A stretch of 64,000 nt of DNA from JBNKZU01 sp050301795 (GTDB lineage Bacteria; Pseudomonadota; Gammaproteobacteria; Thiohalomonadales; Thiohalomonadaceae). Below are positions 42,947-51,126 of this stretch, piece by piece. The stretch spans positions 132,538 to 196,537 of the forward strand of contig JBNKZU010000014.1 in assembly GCA_050301795.1 (NCBI GenBank). The letters run 5' to 3'. Below the pieces are notes generated by a model. The model was not told where the DNA came from and did no database searches. It was given only the letters and a program-made list of their open reading frames with translations. The translations under genes and the position numbers were made by a program. The first letter of the stretch is position 1; every line of letters begins with the position of its first letter.

Positions 42947-45313
42947 GTGCGCGAATACATAATCTGGTTCGATTCTCTAGGGATGGAAGATGTCAAACGT
43001 GTGGGCGGAAAGAATGCATCATTAGGTGAGATGATCAGCAATCTGGCCAATGTCGGTGTCAAAGTTCCGGGTGGCTTTGCAACAACCGCTGAAGCCTTTC
43101 GACATTTTTTGGATCACAACCACTTAAAAGAGCGCATCAATGCGCTGCTGGCAAAGCTGGATGTCGATGACGTTAAAACCCTAGCCGAGGCAGGTGCAAC
43201 CATACGCCAGTGGATCGCAGAAACACCTCTGCCGGAACCACTGCTCAATGCCATTACTGCCGGGTATGAAAAGATGTCTGTCAATGGTGCTCCGGCTGTG
43301 GCTGTACGCTCTTCTGCAACCGCAGAGGATATGCCTGACGCCTCTTTCGCCGGTCAGCAAGAGACCTTTTTGAATATTCGCGGTATTGATAATGTTATCG
43401 CCGCAGTAAAGCATGTTTTTGCATCACTCTATAACGATCGTGCTATCGCCTATCGGGTTCATCAGGGATATGAGCACCACGATGTTTACCTCTCTGCCGG
43501 TATTCAGCGCATGGTGCGCTCTGATATCGGTGCCAGCGGCGTTATGTTCACCATGGACACAGAGTCCGGCTTTAACGACGTGGTACTGATTACCGGCTCC
43601 TACGGTCTTGGCGAATGTGTGGTTCAAGGCTCAGTCAATCCCGATGAGTTTTATATCCATAAGGCCACCCTTGAAGCGGGTCGTCCTGCTGTTTTGCGTC
43701 GTACTCTCGGCAGCAAGATGATTAAGATGATCTACAAAGATGATCAGGATGTGGAGCGTAGCATTCAAACTGTTGATGTCGATGAAACGGATCGTCAACG
43801 CTTCTGTCTTAGTGACCAGCAGCTTGAGACCCTCGCACGTCATGCGATGACCATTGAAAAGCATTATCAGCGTCCAATGGATATCGAATGGGCTCTTGAT
43901 GGTGAAGATGGAGAACTCTATATCGTTCAGGCACGCCCTGAAACTGTTCAGAGTCGGGTCGATAAACAGGTTATTGAGCGTTACCAGTTAAAACAGAAGA
44001 GTGAAGTCCTTTGTGAAGGACGCTCTATTGGCGGTCGGATTGGTAGTGGTGTTGCCAAGGTTATTATGAACATCTCCGAAATGGATAAGGTTCAACCTGG
44101 TGATGTCCTGGTCACGGATATGACCGATCCAGATTGGGAGCCGATCATGAAACGGGCATCAGCGATTGTAACCAATCGCGGTGGCCGTACCTGTCATGCT
44201 GCGATTATCGCACGTGAGCTTGGAATACCGGCAGTCGTTGGTTGTGGTAACGCAACGGATGTTCTGAAAAACGGTCAGTCCCTCACGGTCTCTTGCGCTG
44301 AGGGTGATACCGGCTATATCTACGACGGCATCCTCGACTTTGAGATCACCCGGAGTCAGGCAGAAGATATTCCCGTACTCCCAACCAAGATTATGATGAA
44401 TGTTGGTAACCCTGATCGCGCATTCAGCTTTGCCTCTATTCCTAATGATGGCGTTGGACTTGCGCGTCTTGAGTTCATCATCAATAGGATGATAGGTATC
44501 CACCCCCGTGCACTGCTGGAGTTTGATGATCAGACACCGGAACTACAAAAAATTATCGCTCAGCAGACCGCCGCCTACGCCTCTCCTGTCGACTTCTATG
44601 TTGAAAAACTCTCTGAAGGTATTAGCACACTGGCTGCGGCATTTAGTCCGAATCCTGTGATTGTTCGTATGTCGGATTTTAAATCGAATGAGTATATGAA
44701 TCTGCTTGGTGGCGATCGCTATGAACCGCACGAAGAGAACCCAATGATTGGCTTCCGTGGTGCTGCACGCTATATCTCTGAAGATTTTCGTGCCTGCTTT
44801 GAACTTGAGTGCCGGGCATTAAAGAAAGTCAGGGAAGAGATGGGGTTCACCAATATCGAGATTATGATCCCGTTTGTTCGCACCGTAGAGCAGGCTGAGA
44901 AAGTTGTGTCACTTCTTGCAGAAAACGGCCTTAAACGTGGAGAAAACGGATTACGTCTGATAATGATGTGCGAGCTGCCATCAAATGCAGTTCTCGCAGA
45001 GGAGTTTTTGGAGTTCTTTGACGGCTTCTCGATTGGCTCAAACGATATGACCCAGCTCTCTCTTGGGCTTGATCGCGATTCTGGTCTGATTGCCGACGCA
45101 TTTGATGAACGGGATCCTGCGGTGAAAAAGATGTTATCCATGGCAATCAAGGCGTGTCGTGACCAAGGGAAATATGTCGGCATCTGTGGACAAGGCCCCT
45201 CAGATCACCCTGATTTCGCATTGTGGTTACTCGAAGAGCAGATCAGCAGTCTCTCACTCAACCCGGATACTGTGGTTCAAACCGGGCTATTTCTTGCAAA
45301 ACAGTCTGCATAA
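42947..45313 (+). CDS. ppsA: Phosphoenolpyruvate synthase
   Basis: 788 residues, normal for PpsA, which converts pyruvate, ATP and water to PEP, AMP and phosphate. The N-terminal ATP-binding domain has GGKNASLGEM and VAVRSSATAEDMPDASFAGQ. The phosphohistidine domain has GGRTCHAAIIARELG with the catalytic His near 418. The C-terminal PEP/pyruvate domain has IMIPFVRTVEQAEKV, GSNDMTQLSLGLDRD and the catalytic Cys in VGICGQGPSDHP. The start is GTG after AAGGGGACATAAC. It follows the rnf-PFOR genes by 70 bases and would draw off pyruvate made by PFOR. Confidence 0.97.
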   Translation: MREYIIWFDSLGMEDVKRVGGKNASLGEMISNLANVGVKVPGGFATTAEAFRHFLDHNHLKERINALLAKLDVDDVKTLAEAGATIRQWIAETPLPEPLLNAITAGYEKMSVNGAPAVAVRSSATAEDMPDASFAGQQETFLNIRGIDNVIAAVKHVFASLYNDRAIAYRVHQGYEHHDVYLSAGIQRMVRSDIGASGVMFTMDTESGFNDVVLITGSYGLGECVVQGSVNPDEFYIHKATLEAGRPAVLRRTLGSKMIKMIYKDDQDVERSIQTVDVDETDRQRFCLSDQQLETLARHAMTIEKHYQRPMDIEWALDGEDGELYIVQARPETVQSRVDKQVIERYQLKQKSEVLCEGRSIGGRIGSGVAKVIMNISEMDKVQPGDVLVTDMTDPDWEPIMKRASAIVTNRGGRTCHAAIIARELGIPAVVGCGNATDVLKNGQSLTVSCAEGDTGYIYDGILDFEITRSQAEDIPVLPTKIMMNVGNPDRAFSFASIPNDGVGLARLEFIINRMIGIHPRALLEFDDQTPELQKIIAQQTAAYASPVDFYVEKLSEGISTLAAAFSPNPVIVRMSDFKSNEYMNLLGGDRYEPHEENPMIGFRGAARYISEDFRACFELECRALKKVREEMGFTNIEIMIPFVRTVEQAEKVVSLLAENGLKRGENGLRLIMMCELPSNAVLAEEFLEFFDGFSIGSNDMTQLSLGLDRDSGLIADAFDERDPAVKKMLSMAIKACRDQGKYVGICGQGPSDHPDFALWLLEEQISSLSLNPDTVVQTGLFLAKQSA

Positions 45314-45316
45314 ACT

Positions 45317-45360
45317 TTGACTCCTTAATGGATTGCTACTTATAGTGCAGGGACGCACTA
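45317..45360 (+). promoter_or_regulatory. Candidate ppsR promoter with overlapping palindrome
   Basis: TTGACT (45317-45322) and TATAGT (45341-45346) are 18 bases apart, a good sigma-70 pair just inside the ppsA-ppsR gap. A perfect 6-base inverted repeat, TAGTGC (45343-45348) and GCACTA (45355-45360), overlaps the -10 and the expected start of transcription, where a repressor could bind. ppsR starts at 45376 after AAGGAAGAG. These are motif-level predictions. Confidence 0.5.
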
Positions 45361-45375
45361 CAAATAAAGGAAGAG

Positions 45376-46200
45376 ATGAAAAAACGTACTGCATTCTTTC
45401 TATCAGATCGTACTGGTATCACCGCAGAGATGCTGGGGCACAGTTTGCTGACCCAGTTTGAAGGGATCCACTTCGAGAAGATGATGCTCCCCTTCCTCGA
45501 TACCGAGAAGAAGGCGTATCGTGCGGTTGAGAAAATAAACCAAACCATGATCGAAGACGGGAAGAAGCCTCTTCTTTTCAGCACCCTGCTTGATGATAAT
45601 ATTCGCAACATTATCAAGACCAGTCATGGATTGATGTTTGACTTCTTCGACACCTTTATCAACCCCCTTGAGGTCGAGCTAGAGACGCATTCGGCACACG
45701 CCATTGGGCGCTCACATGGAATTGGCGATACATCACACTATGCCGCTCGTATCGATGCTGTTAACTTTGCAATGGGTAATGATGATGGCGCTGTACTGCG
45801 AAACTACCCGGAGGCCGATGTTATCCTTATTGGAGTATCACGCTCTGGTAAAACACCCACCTGCCTCTACCTCGCACTACAGTACGGCATAATGGCAGCA
45901 AACTATCCGATCACCGAAGATGATCTTGATAATCCTGGGATCCCAAGCATCTTGAAGCCATACAAAGAGAAGCTGTTCGGGCTAACCATCGCCCCGGAAC
46001 GATTACACAATATTCGAAATGAGAGACGTCGAGACAGTCGTTACGCCTCGATCGGACAGTGCCAGTATGAGGTTCGAGCCGTTGAAAGCATGTATCGAAG
46101 TGAACAGATCCCATTCCTCGATACCAGCGCGGTTTCAATTGAAGAGATCGCCACCACAATACTGCATAAACGAAAACTCACAAGAAGACTGTACGGCTAA
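45376..46200 (+). CDS. ppsR: PEP synthase regulatory kinase/pyrophosphorylase
   Basis: 274 residues, full length for the PSRP (DUF299) family. This bifunctional enzyme uses ADP to phosphorylate a Thr of PEP synthase next to its catalytic His, switching it off, and uses phosphate to reverse this. The N-terminus RTAFFLSDRTGITAEMLGHS and the P-loop GVSRSGKTPTCLYLALQYG (near 153) are diagnostic. Adjacency to ppsA supports the PEP synthase target rather than pyruvate phosphate dikinase. It probably has its own promoter. Confidence 0.96.
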   Translation: MKKRTAFFLSDRTGITAEMLGHSLLTQFEGIHFEKMMLPFLDTEKKAYRAVEKINQTMIEDGKKPLLFSTLLDDNIRNIIKTSHGLMFDFFDTFINPLEVELETHSAHAIGRSHGIGDTSHYAARIDAVNFAMGNDDGAVLRNYPEADVILIGVSRSGKTPTCLYLALQYGIMAANYPITEDDLDNPGIPSILKPYKEKLFGLTIAPERLHNIRNERRRDSRYASIGQCQYEVRAVESMYRSEQIPFLDTSAVSIEEIATTILHKRKLTRRLYG

Positions 46201-46346
46201 CCAAACGCCACTTGATTAGGTTATTAACATAGACCTTGTTAGTGGTTCTTCCGCTGTGTAACCTTTGCTAATGTTATTAAATAGGCAAATATCTACCGAT
46301 ATTAGCCAAAGGCAGACATGTGAATATCAAGTCTTAATAATATGTA

Positions 46347-46832
46347 CTAAAAGCCAAAACCAATCCCTGTTGACCTTATCCATCCTGTTTTACCATCAGC
46401 ATGCTTGTGTAATGCAACATTAAAACGAACCAAACTCCACCTTAACTTTATTGATAAACCTTCATACTCTCCCACAACCGGAAATTGGGGTTGTACTTGA
46501 TTAATTTCGGCCTTCGAAAGACCTAGATTTAATGAGTACCAAACAGAATTTCCATGTGACACACCAAAATCAAACCGTGTATTATCACTTCCTTGCATTC
46601 TCTCAAAGTAGATACCTTTATCATAATCATCTTCACAGAAAACTACACCAAGCGAAGAACCACTGCCGATCATTGCATCTGAATGTGTAGCGATCATCGG
46701 CATTAGATTAAAGTTAGCAATTTCTTTGAAATTGATAGTAAAGAAATTTTTTATGAAGCTTCTTTCAGCAAAAGCATTTGTAGAAAATAAACAGAAGCAA
46801 ATTAATAAAGAAGTCATTCTTATTTTTACCAT
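46347..46832 (-). CDS. Secreted protein of unknown function, possible small outer-membrane barrel
   Basis: 161 residues, not recognised. A signal peptide (MVKIRMTSLLICFCLFSTNAFAE) predicts export. The mature part alternates hydrophobic and polar residues (GVFCEDDYDKGIYFERM, SVWYSLNLGLSKAEIN, GLSIKLRWSLVRFNVAL) and ends in GIGFGF with a terminal Phe, as in outer-membrane beta-barrels. A PagP/OmpW-like small barrel is possible but unproven. The local sequence is more AT-rich than its neighbours. It stands alone, convergent with ppsR. Confidence 0.65.
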   Translation of the reverse strand: MVKIRMTSLLICFCLFSTNAFAERSFIKNFFTINFKEIANFNLMPMIATHSDAMIGSGSSLGVVFCEDDYDKGIYFERMQGSDNTRFDFGVSHGNSVWYSLNLGLSKAEINQVQPQFPVVGEYEGLSIKLRWSLVRFNVALHKHADGKTGWIRSTGIGFGF

Positions 46833-46867
46833 TCCTTTTATCCCTTATCTGGTACTTAATTATTATA

Positions 46868-46896
46868 TAACACCTAAACTTCAGCTTTAGGGTGTT
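46868..46896 (-). terminator. Possible terminator after rimI
   Basis: An inverted repeat, AACACCTAAA (46868-46877) and TTTAGGGTGTT (46885-46895), has a seven-base loop and one bulge. On the minus strand it is followed by the AT-rich run ATATAATAATT rather than a clean T-tract. It lies about 40 bases past the rimI stop codon and upstream of the next minus-strand gene. Confidence 0.45.
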
Positions 46897-46933
46897 TTGA
46901 GAGCATCTTAACACTAGGGTCTAAATTCATGTT

Positions 46934-47395
46934 TTACCGATTTAATGCTATTGCCATGATGATCGCATCTTCTCTGCCGTTATCTGCTGGATAGTAATTA
47001 TGTCTAAGACCGACTTGGTTAAAGCCGAGTTTCTCATAGAGGTTGATTGCGGCGGTGTTTGAAGGCCTTACTTCCAGAAAAACGGTTTCTGCGCCCATTT
47101 GAATGGCTAAATCGAGGATGTATGTCACGGCTGCACGTCCTAACCCTTGGTTTTGATAGACGCGATCAATCGCGATATTGAGAATATGCGCCTCACCCAC
47201 TACGATTGAGACAATGATATACCCAATGAATTGTTGATTTAGTTCTATTGCTAAGCAGTGATAACCTGATTGCAAGCAATCCTTGAAGATGCCATAGCTC
47301 CAACCATGTGTGTATACACCCTTTTCGATGGTCATCACAGCATCAAGGTCATCTTCATTCAGTTGTCTGAATGTGATGGTCTGCGTTCTACTCAT
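46934..47395 (-). CDS. rimI: Ribosomal protein S18 alanine N-acetyltransferase
   Basis: 153 residues, a GNAT-fold acetyltransferase that acetylates the N-terminal Ala of S18. The acetyl-CoA loop is YQNQGLGRAAVTYIL, followed by FLEVRPSNTAAINLYEKLGF and VGLRHNYYPADNGREDAIIM, which are RimI-specific blocks. The start overlaps the udg stop by eight bases, so the two are coupled. This udg-rimI pair recurs in proteobacteria. Confidence 0.93.
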   Translation of the reverse strand: MSRTQTITFRQLNEDDLDAVMTIEKGVYTHGWSYGIFKDCLQSGYHCLAIELNQQFIGYIIVSIVVGEAHILNIAIDRVYQNQGLGRAAVTYILDLAIQMGAETVFLEVRPSNTAAINLYEKLGFNQVGLRHNYYPADNGREDAIIMAIALNR

Positions 47396-48299
47396 TACTT
47401 GTTCTGTTTAACTCAGAGATCAGTAGCCTGAGGTCGCTCCACGATTTCGCTTTCTCTTGTGGAGAGCGCAACAGATAGGCTGGATGGTAGGTCACAATTG
47501 TGGGTATAGATTCGACCTGATAAACCTTGCCCCTTATTTTGCCAATCGTTTCTGTGGTGTTGAGCATGCTCTGTGCTGCGATCCGTCCAACAATTAGTAT
47601 TGCATCTGGCTTTACCAGCTCGACTTGACGTTGGAGATAACCACGACATGCAGTGATCTCCTGCTGCTGCGGATCACGGTTATTCGGTGGCCTACACTTA
47701 AGAACATTGGCGATATAGACCTCTTGTCGCTGATAACCAATGGCCTGAATCATTAGATTCAATAACTGACCCGCCTTTCCCACAAACGGTTCACCCTGAC
47801 GATCTTCATCTGCACCGGGCGCCTCGCCGATTATCATTAACCGCGCATCGCGGTTACCGACACCAAAAACTGTTTGCGTCCGGTGATTAACCAGCTCTGT
47901 ACATTGGGTACACTTTTTGATGTGCTCTTCGAGTTTATCCCAATCCAGTTGTAACGGGGAGGAGTGTTCTGTTTCCGGGAGTTCTTGTTCCAGCTCTTCT
48001 TCGATGCTAAAGAGTTCATTTTTGATCGCTTCGAGCTCAAAAACCCTTTGGGTATCATGATTGGAAGGGTTCTCCAACTCAGGTTTATCTGTCTGAGGCT
48101 CCGCAGGAATGAGCTCTGGCCGCTCTGGTTGCGGTTCTGTCGCTGTTATTGTCTCACTCTGTGGCTCTGAAACCGTTGTTTCTGCTGGGGCTCCATCATC
48201 CTCAGGGATCTGATTTTCAGGTGTTGCGCCCACCTTGTTGCGAAGCTCCCATATCGGGATCTCCATCGCTTCAAGGTAGGCGCGTTGACGTTCATCCAT
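47388..48299 (-). CDS. udg: Type 4 (Fe-S) uracil-DNA glycosylase with long N-terminal extension
   Basis: 303 residues. The catalytic domain starts near 115 and removes uracil from DNA in base excision repair. The four Fe-S ligands are Cys130, Cys133, Cys202 and Cys218 (CTQCTEL, VLKCRPPNNRDP, ACRGYL). Motif A is IGEAPGADEDRQGEPFVGKAG, and the C-terminal His motif is TYHPAYLLRSP. The first 115 residues are Glu/Pro/Thr-rich and probably disordered; the opening MDERQRAYLEAMEIPIW is common in proteobacterial copies. It overlaps rimI and follows leuA by 14 bases. Confidence 0.93.
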   Translation of the reverse strand: MDERQRAYLEAMEIPIWELRNKVGATPENQIPEDDGAPAETTVSEPQSETITATEPQPERPELIPAEPQTDKPELENPSNHDTQRVFELEAIKNELFSIEEELEQELPETEHSSPLQLDWDKLEEHIKKCTQCTELVNHRTQTVFGVGNRDARLMIIGEAPGADEDRQGEPFVGKAGQLLNLMIQAIGYQRQEVYIANVLKCRPPNNRDPQQQEITACRGYLQRQVELVKPDAILIVGRIAAQSMLNTTETIGKIRGKVYQVESIPTIVTYHPAYLLRSPQEKAKSWSDLRLLISELNRTSNE

Positions 48300-48313
48300 C
48301 TAACTGGATCCGA

Positions 48314-49861
48314 TTAAACATCTGCACCCTGAGGGGAAACGCGCTGCTCTTTTGAGATGATCTTGTTCAGTGCGTTGATATAGGCCTTGGCCGAGGCAAT
48401 GACGATATCGGTATCAGCACCTAGCCCATTCACTATCCCACCGGACTTCTCAAGTCGAACCGTTACCTCGCCTTGTGAGTCGGTTCCACTGGTGATGTTA
48501 TTCACTGAGTAGAGCAGTAATTCTGTCTCACTCTGAATTATCGAATCGATCGCCTTCAGTGCTGCATCCACAGGGCCACCGCCTTCAGAGCTACCGGATT
48601 TCTCCTCGTTATCAACTCTTAAGGTTACCTGTGCGATTGGCATCTCACCCGTTTCGGAGCATACCTTTAATGAGACCAGCTTAATGTGCTCATTCACTAC
48701 GGTTTCCTGGTCAGTGGCTGTTGCTAATGCCTGAAGATCCTCATCAAAGATTTCATGCTTCTTATCTGCAAGCTCTTTGAATTTTGAGAAGGCTTCGTTT
48801 AAGGCCTCAACCGTTTCGTACTCAATACCTAGCTCTGCCATTCGTGTTTTAAACGCATTACGTCCCGAATGCTTTCCCATAACCATTCGATTTGCGCTCC
48901 AGCCGACATCTTCTGCACGCATAATCTCATAGGTTTCACGATGTTTAAGAACACCGTCCTGATGGATCCCGGACTCATGAGCAAAGGCATTGGCGCCAAC
49001 AATCGCTTTATTCGGCTGAACCGGGAATCCGGTAATACTCGCCACCAATCTGGACGTTGGTACGATCTGTGTTGCATCAATCTCTGTGTTGCATTCGAAG
49101 ATATCCTTTCGTGTTCTGACACTCATAACGACCTCTTCCAGTGATGCGTTTCCTGCACGCTCACCAAGACCGTTAATCGTACACTCCACCTGACGCGCAC
49201 CATTCATCACCGCTGTTAGTGAGTTGGCAACTGCAAGACCCAAATCATTATGGCAATGCACTGAGAAGACAGCTTTATCCGAATTGGGAATACGCTCGCG
49301 TAACAGACGAATGGTTTCGCCAAACTGATTGGGCATGTTATAGCCCACCGTGTCTGGAACATTCAGGGTCGTTGCACCAGCCTTAATCGCTGCCTCAAAG
49401 ATACGGCAAAGAAAATCAAGCTCGGAACGTCCAGCATCCTCTGCGGAGAATTCAACATCATCAGTAAACTGTCTGGCGCGTTTTATCGCACGAACCGCCT
49501 GCTCAACCACCTGATCCGGACTCATACGAAGCTTCTGTTCCATGTGGATTGGTGAGGTTGCGATAAAGGTATGGATACGGCCAGAGTTCGCATTTTTAAG
49601 CGCTTCACCAGCACGATCGATATCGTTATCCAGTGCACGTGCTAAACCACAGATTGTCGAATCTTTAATGGTGTTGGCAACTGCCTGAACTGCCTCAAAA
49701 TCCCCGGGTGATGCAATCGGGAAACCTGCCTCAATCACATCAACCTTCATCTTTTCAAGCGCCTTGGCAATGCGGACTTTTTCGTCCTTGGTCATTGATG
49801 CGCCAGGACTCTGTTCACCATCACGCAATGTGGTATCAAAAATGATTAATTTTTCGCTCAT
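48314..49861 (-). CDS. leuA: 2-isopropylmalate synthase
   Basis: 515 residues, full-length LeuA, the first committed step of leucine synthesis (2-oxoisovalerate plus acetyl-CoA to 2-isopropylmalate). The catalytic TIM barrel begins IIFDTTLRDGEQSPGASM, and the metal-site His pair is in FSVHCHNDLGLAVANS. The LeuA C-terminal regulatory domain (about 390-510), which binds leucine for feedback inhibition, is intact. About 290 bases of leader upstream carry a Leu-rich leader peptide and hairpins, so attenuation is likely in addition to feedback. Confidence 0.97.
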   Translation of the reverse strand: MSEKLIIFDTTLRDGEQSPGASMTKDEKVRIAKALEKMKVDVIEAGFPIASPGDFEAVQAVANTIKDSTICGLARALDNDIDRAGEALKNANSGRIHTFIATSPIHMEQKLRMSPDQVVEQAVRAIKRARQFTDDVEFSAEDAGRSELDFLCRIFEAAIKAGATTLNVPDTVGYNMPNQFGETIRLLRERIPNSDKAVFSVHCHNDLGLAVANSLTAVMNGARQVECTINGLGERAGNASLEEVVMSVRTRKDIFECNTEIDATQIVPTSRLVASITGFPVQPNKAIVGANAFAHESGIHQDGVLKHRETYEIMRAEDVGWSANRMVMGKHSGRNAFKTRMAELGIEYETVEALNEAFSKFKELADKKHEIFDEDLQALATATDQETVVNEHIKLVSLKVCSETGEMPIAQVTLRVDNEEKSGSSEGGGPVDAALKAIDSIIQSETELLLYSVNNITSGTDSQGEVTVRLEKSGGIVNGLGADTDIVIASAKAYINALNKIISKEQRVSPQGADV

Positions 49862-49950
49862 TGTACTACTCCAATGTTTCGCAACATCTTACCTAAAAGA
49901 TGACGCAAATTCGAAACCTGATTAACAGAATTTCGCAATTATTCAAAACA

Positions 49951-49970
49951 ACAATAGTGATTGCTATTGT
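49951..49970 (-). terminator. Candidate attenuator terminator of leuA
   Basis: A perfect 7-base stem, ACAATAG (49951-49957) and CTATTGT (49964-49970), has a six-base loop. On the minus strand it is followed by TGTTTTGAAT. It lies between the leader peptide and leuA, 90 bases before the start codon. The stem is AT-rich and the T-run short, so the termination strength is uncertain. Other leader hairpins are GCCC/GGGC at 49994-50008 and CTGCCC/GGGCAG at 50024-50039. Confidence 0.5.
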
Positions 49971-50030
49971 GGTTTCACATTTTTGGGATTCATGCCCGCA
50001 CAGAGGGCTGTAAAGATAGATAGCTGCCCA

Positions 50031-50084
50031 CTAGGGCAGGAGTAGTAGAAGAGACGCAAACAAAGCTGTCGAAGGATTCGACAT
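50031..50084 (-). CDS. leuL: leu operon leader peptide (attenuation)
   Basis: A 17-codon reading frame on the minus strand encodes MSNPSTALFASLLLLLP, then TAG. Five consecutive Leu codons (CTT CTA CTA CTC CTG), including two CTA, precede the stop; a sixth Leu occurs at position 8. The stop codon sits in the loop of a perfect 6-base hairpin, CTGCCC/GGGCAG. It lies 67 bases downstream of a sigma-70-like -10 element and upstream of leuA. Leu-codon runs in a leader are the hallmark of ribosome-mediated attenuation: stalling at scarce Leu-tRNA would favour antitermination. The ribosome binding site (AAGG, about 11 bases before ATG) is weak. Confidence 0.8.
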   Translation of the reverse strand: MSNPSTALFASLLLLLP

Positions 50085-50157
50085 CGGTTGTATAACCTTT
50101 TGTTGTTTGCTTTGTTGCATGTTGAATAATTCGGTTTTTTGTACTTACGTTGCGATA

Positions 50158-50186
50158 ACTATATGCGAACTAGAGAACAGTGCCAA
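50158..50186 (-). promoter_or_regulatory. Sigma-70 promoter of leuA
   Basis: On the minus strand TTGGCA (50181-50186) and TATAGT (50158-50163) are exactly 17 bases apart, near consensus. Transcription would start near 50151, giving a leader of about 290 nucleotides before leuA. It lies right behind the pssA stop codon (50208), so leuA is not simply the tail of the pssA transcript. Confidence 0.75.
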
Positions 50187-50207
50187 CTTTTTTTTAAAAA
50201 CAGTTGT

Positions 50208-50987
50208 TCACTTGGGTTCCTGTGAACCCGCATTAGTGCTGTGTTGACGTCTGCGCCGATGTCTAACCACCAGAACCATTGTGGTTAAAATACCTGACAT
50301 CGCATAGATAAAGAAACTTGCAAAAAGCACTTGTGGTGGGTCGATGGAGATTAAAACAAAGATGAAGATCATCACAAGCATCGCAACAAACGGTACCTTC
50401 CCTTTGAGATCAAAATCCTTGAAGCTGTAGTAGCGAACATTACTTACCATTAACAATCCCATCGCGATCGTAATAATGCACATCAACCAGCTCGATTCAG
50501 TTCCGGTAAAGTCATAGCGATGACTAATCCAGACAAAGCCAGCAACCACACCTGCTGCTGCTGGACTTGCTAACCCCTGAAAATAGCGTTTATCGGCAAC
50601 GCCTAGCTGGGTATTGAATCGCGCTAATCGAAGCGCAGCACTTGCAGTATAGATAAATGCCGCAAGCCAGCCGATCTTACCAAGACCGCTTAAAGCCCAT
50701 TCATAGGCAATTAAAGCAGGGGCAAGTCCAAACGATGCCATATCAGAGAGTGAATCATACTCCGCACCAAACGCGCTCTGCGTATTAGTCATACGCGCTA
50801 CTCGTCCATCAAGACCATCGAGAATCATTGCGATAAATATTGCTATCGCCGCATCCTCAAAACGGTTTCCCATTGACGCAACAATGGCATAAAAACCTGA
50901 AAATAGTGCAGCGGTCGTAAACAGGTTAGGCAAAAGATAGATGCCACGTTTGCGTTTGGTTTTTGGGTGTTCTTCTTCTATTGTCAT
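50208..50987 (-). CDS. pssA: CDP-diacylglycerol-serine O-phosphatidyltransferase
   Basis: 259 residues, membrane CDP-alcohol phosphatidyltransferase that makes phosphatidylserine, the precursor of phosphatidylethanolamine. The catalytic DGx2ARx8Gx3Dx3D motif is complete in DGLDGRVARMTNTQSAFGAEYDSLSDMASFG. About eight hydrophobic segments follow KRGIYLLPNLFTTAALFSGF. This is the Bacillus-like membrane type, unrelated to Escherichia coli PssA. pssA between ilvC and leuA is a recurring gammaproteobacterial arrangement, here interrupted by two genes. Confidence 0.95.
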   Translation of the reverse strand: MTIEEEHPKTKRKRGIYLLPNLFTTAALFSGFYAIVASMGNRFEDAAIAIFIAMILDGLDGRVARMTNTQSAFGAEYDSLSDMASFGLAPALIAYEWALSGLGKIGWLAAFIYTASAALRLARFNTQLGVADKRYFQGLASPAAAGVVAGFVWISHRYDFTGTESSWLMCIITIAMGLLMVSNVRYYSFKDFDLKGKVPFVAMLVMIFIFVLISIDPPQVLFASFFIYAMSGILTTMVLVVRHRRRRQHSTNAGSQEPK

Positions 50988-51079
50988 TATTGATTCTATT
51001 TAATAATCGGTTATAACGAGAGGATAGCCTATCTGCTTGATTGCCATTAGTAAATGCACAATTTAGGTCATCAAATATA

Positions 51080-51105
51080 TAAAAAAAGGGGACAAATGTC
51101 CCCTT
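51080..51105 (-). terminator. Intrinsic terminator after the rhodanese gene
   Basis: An 8-base stem, AAGGGGAC (51086-51093) and GTCCCCTT (51098-51105), is followed on the minus strand by seven T (the A-run from 51081). It is placed 22 bases beyond the rhodanese stop codon and should end the two-gene unit at 51127-52241. Confidence 0.9.
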
Positions 51106-51126
51106 CTACTTATTAGAGATTATGGA

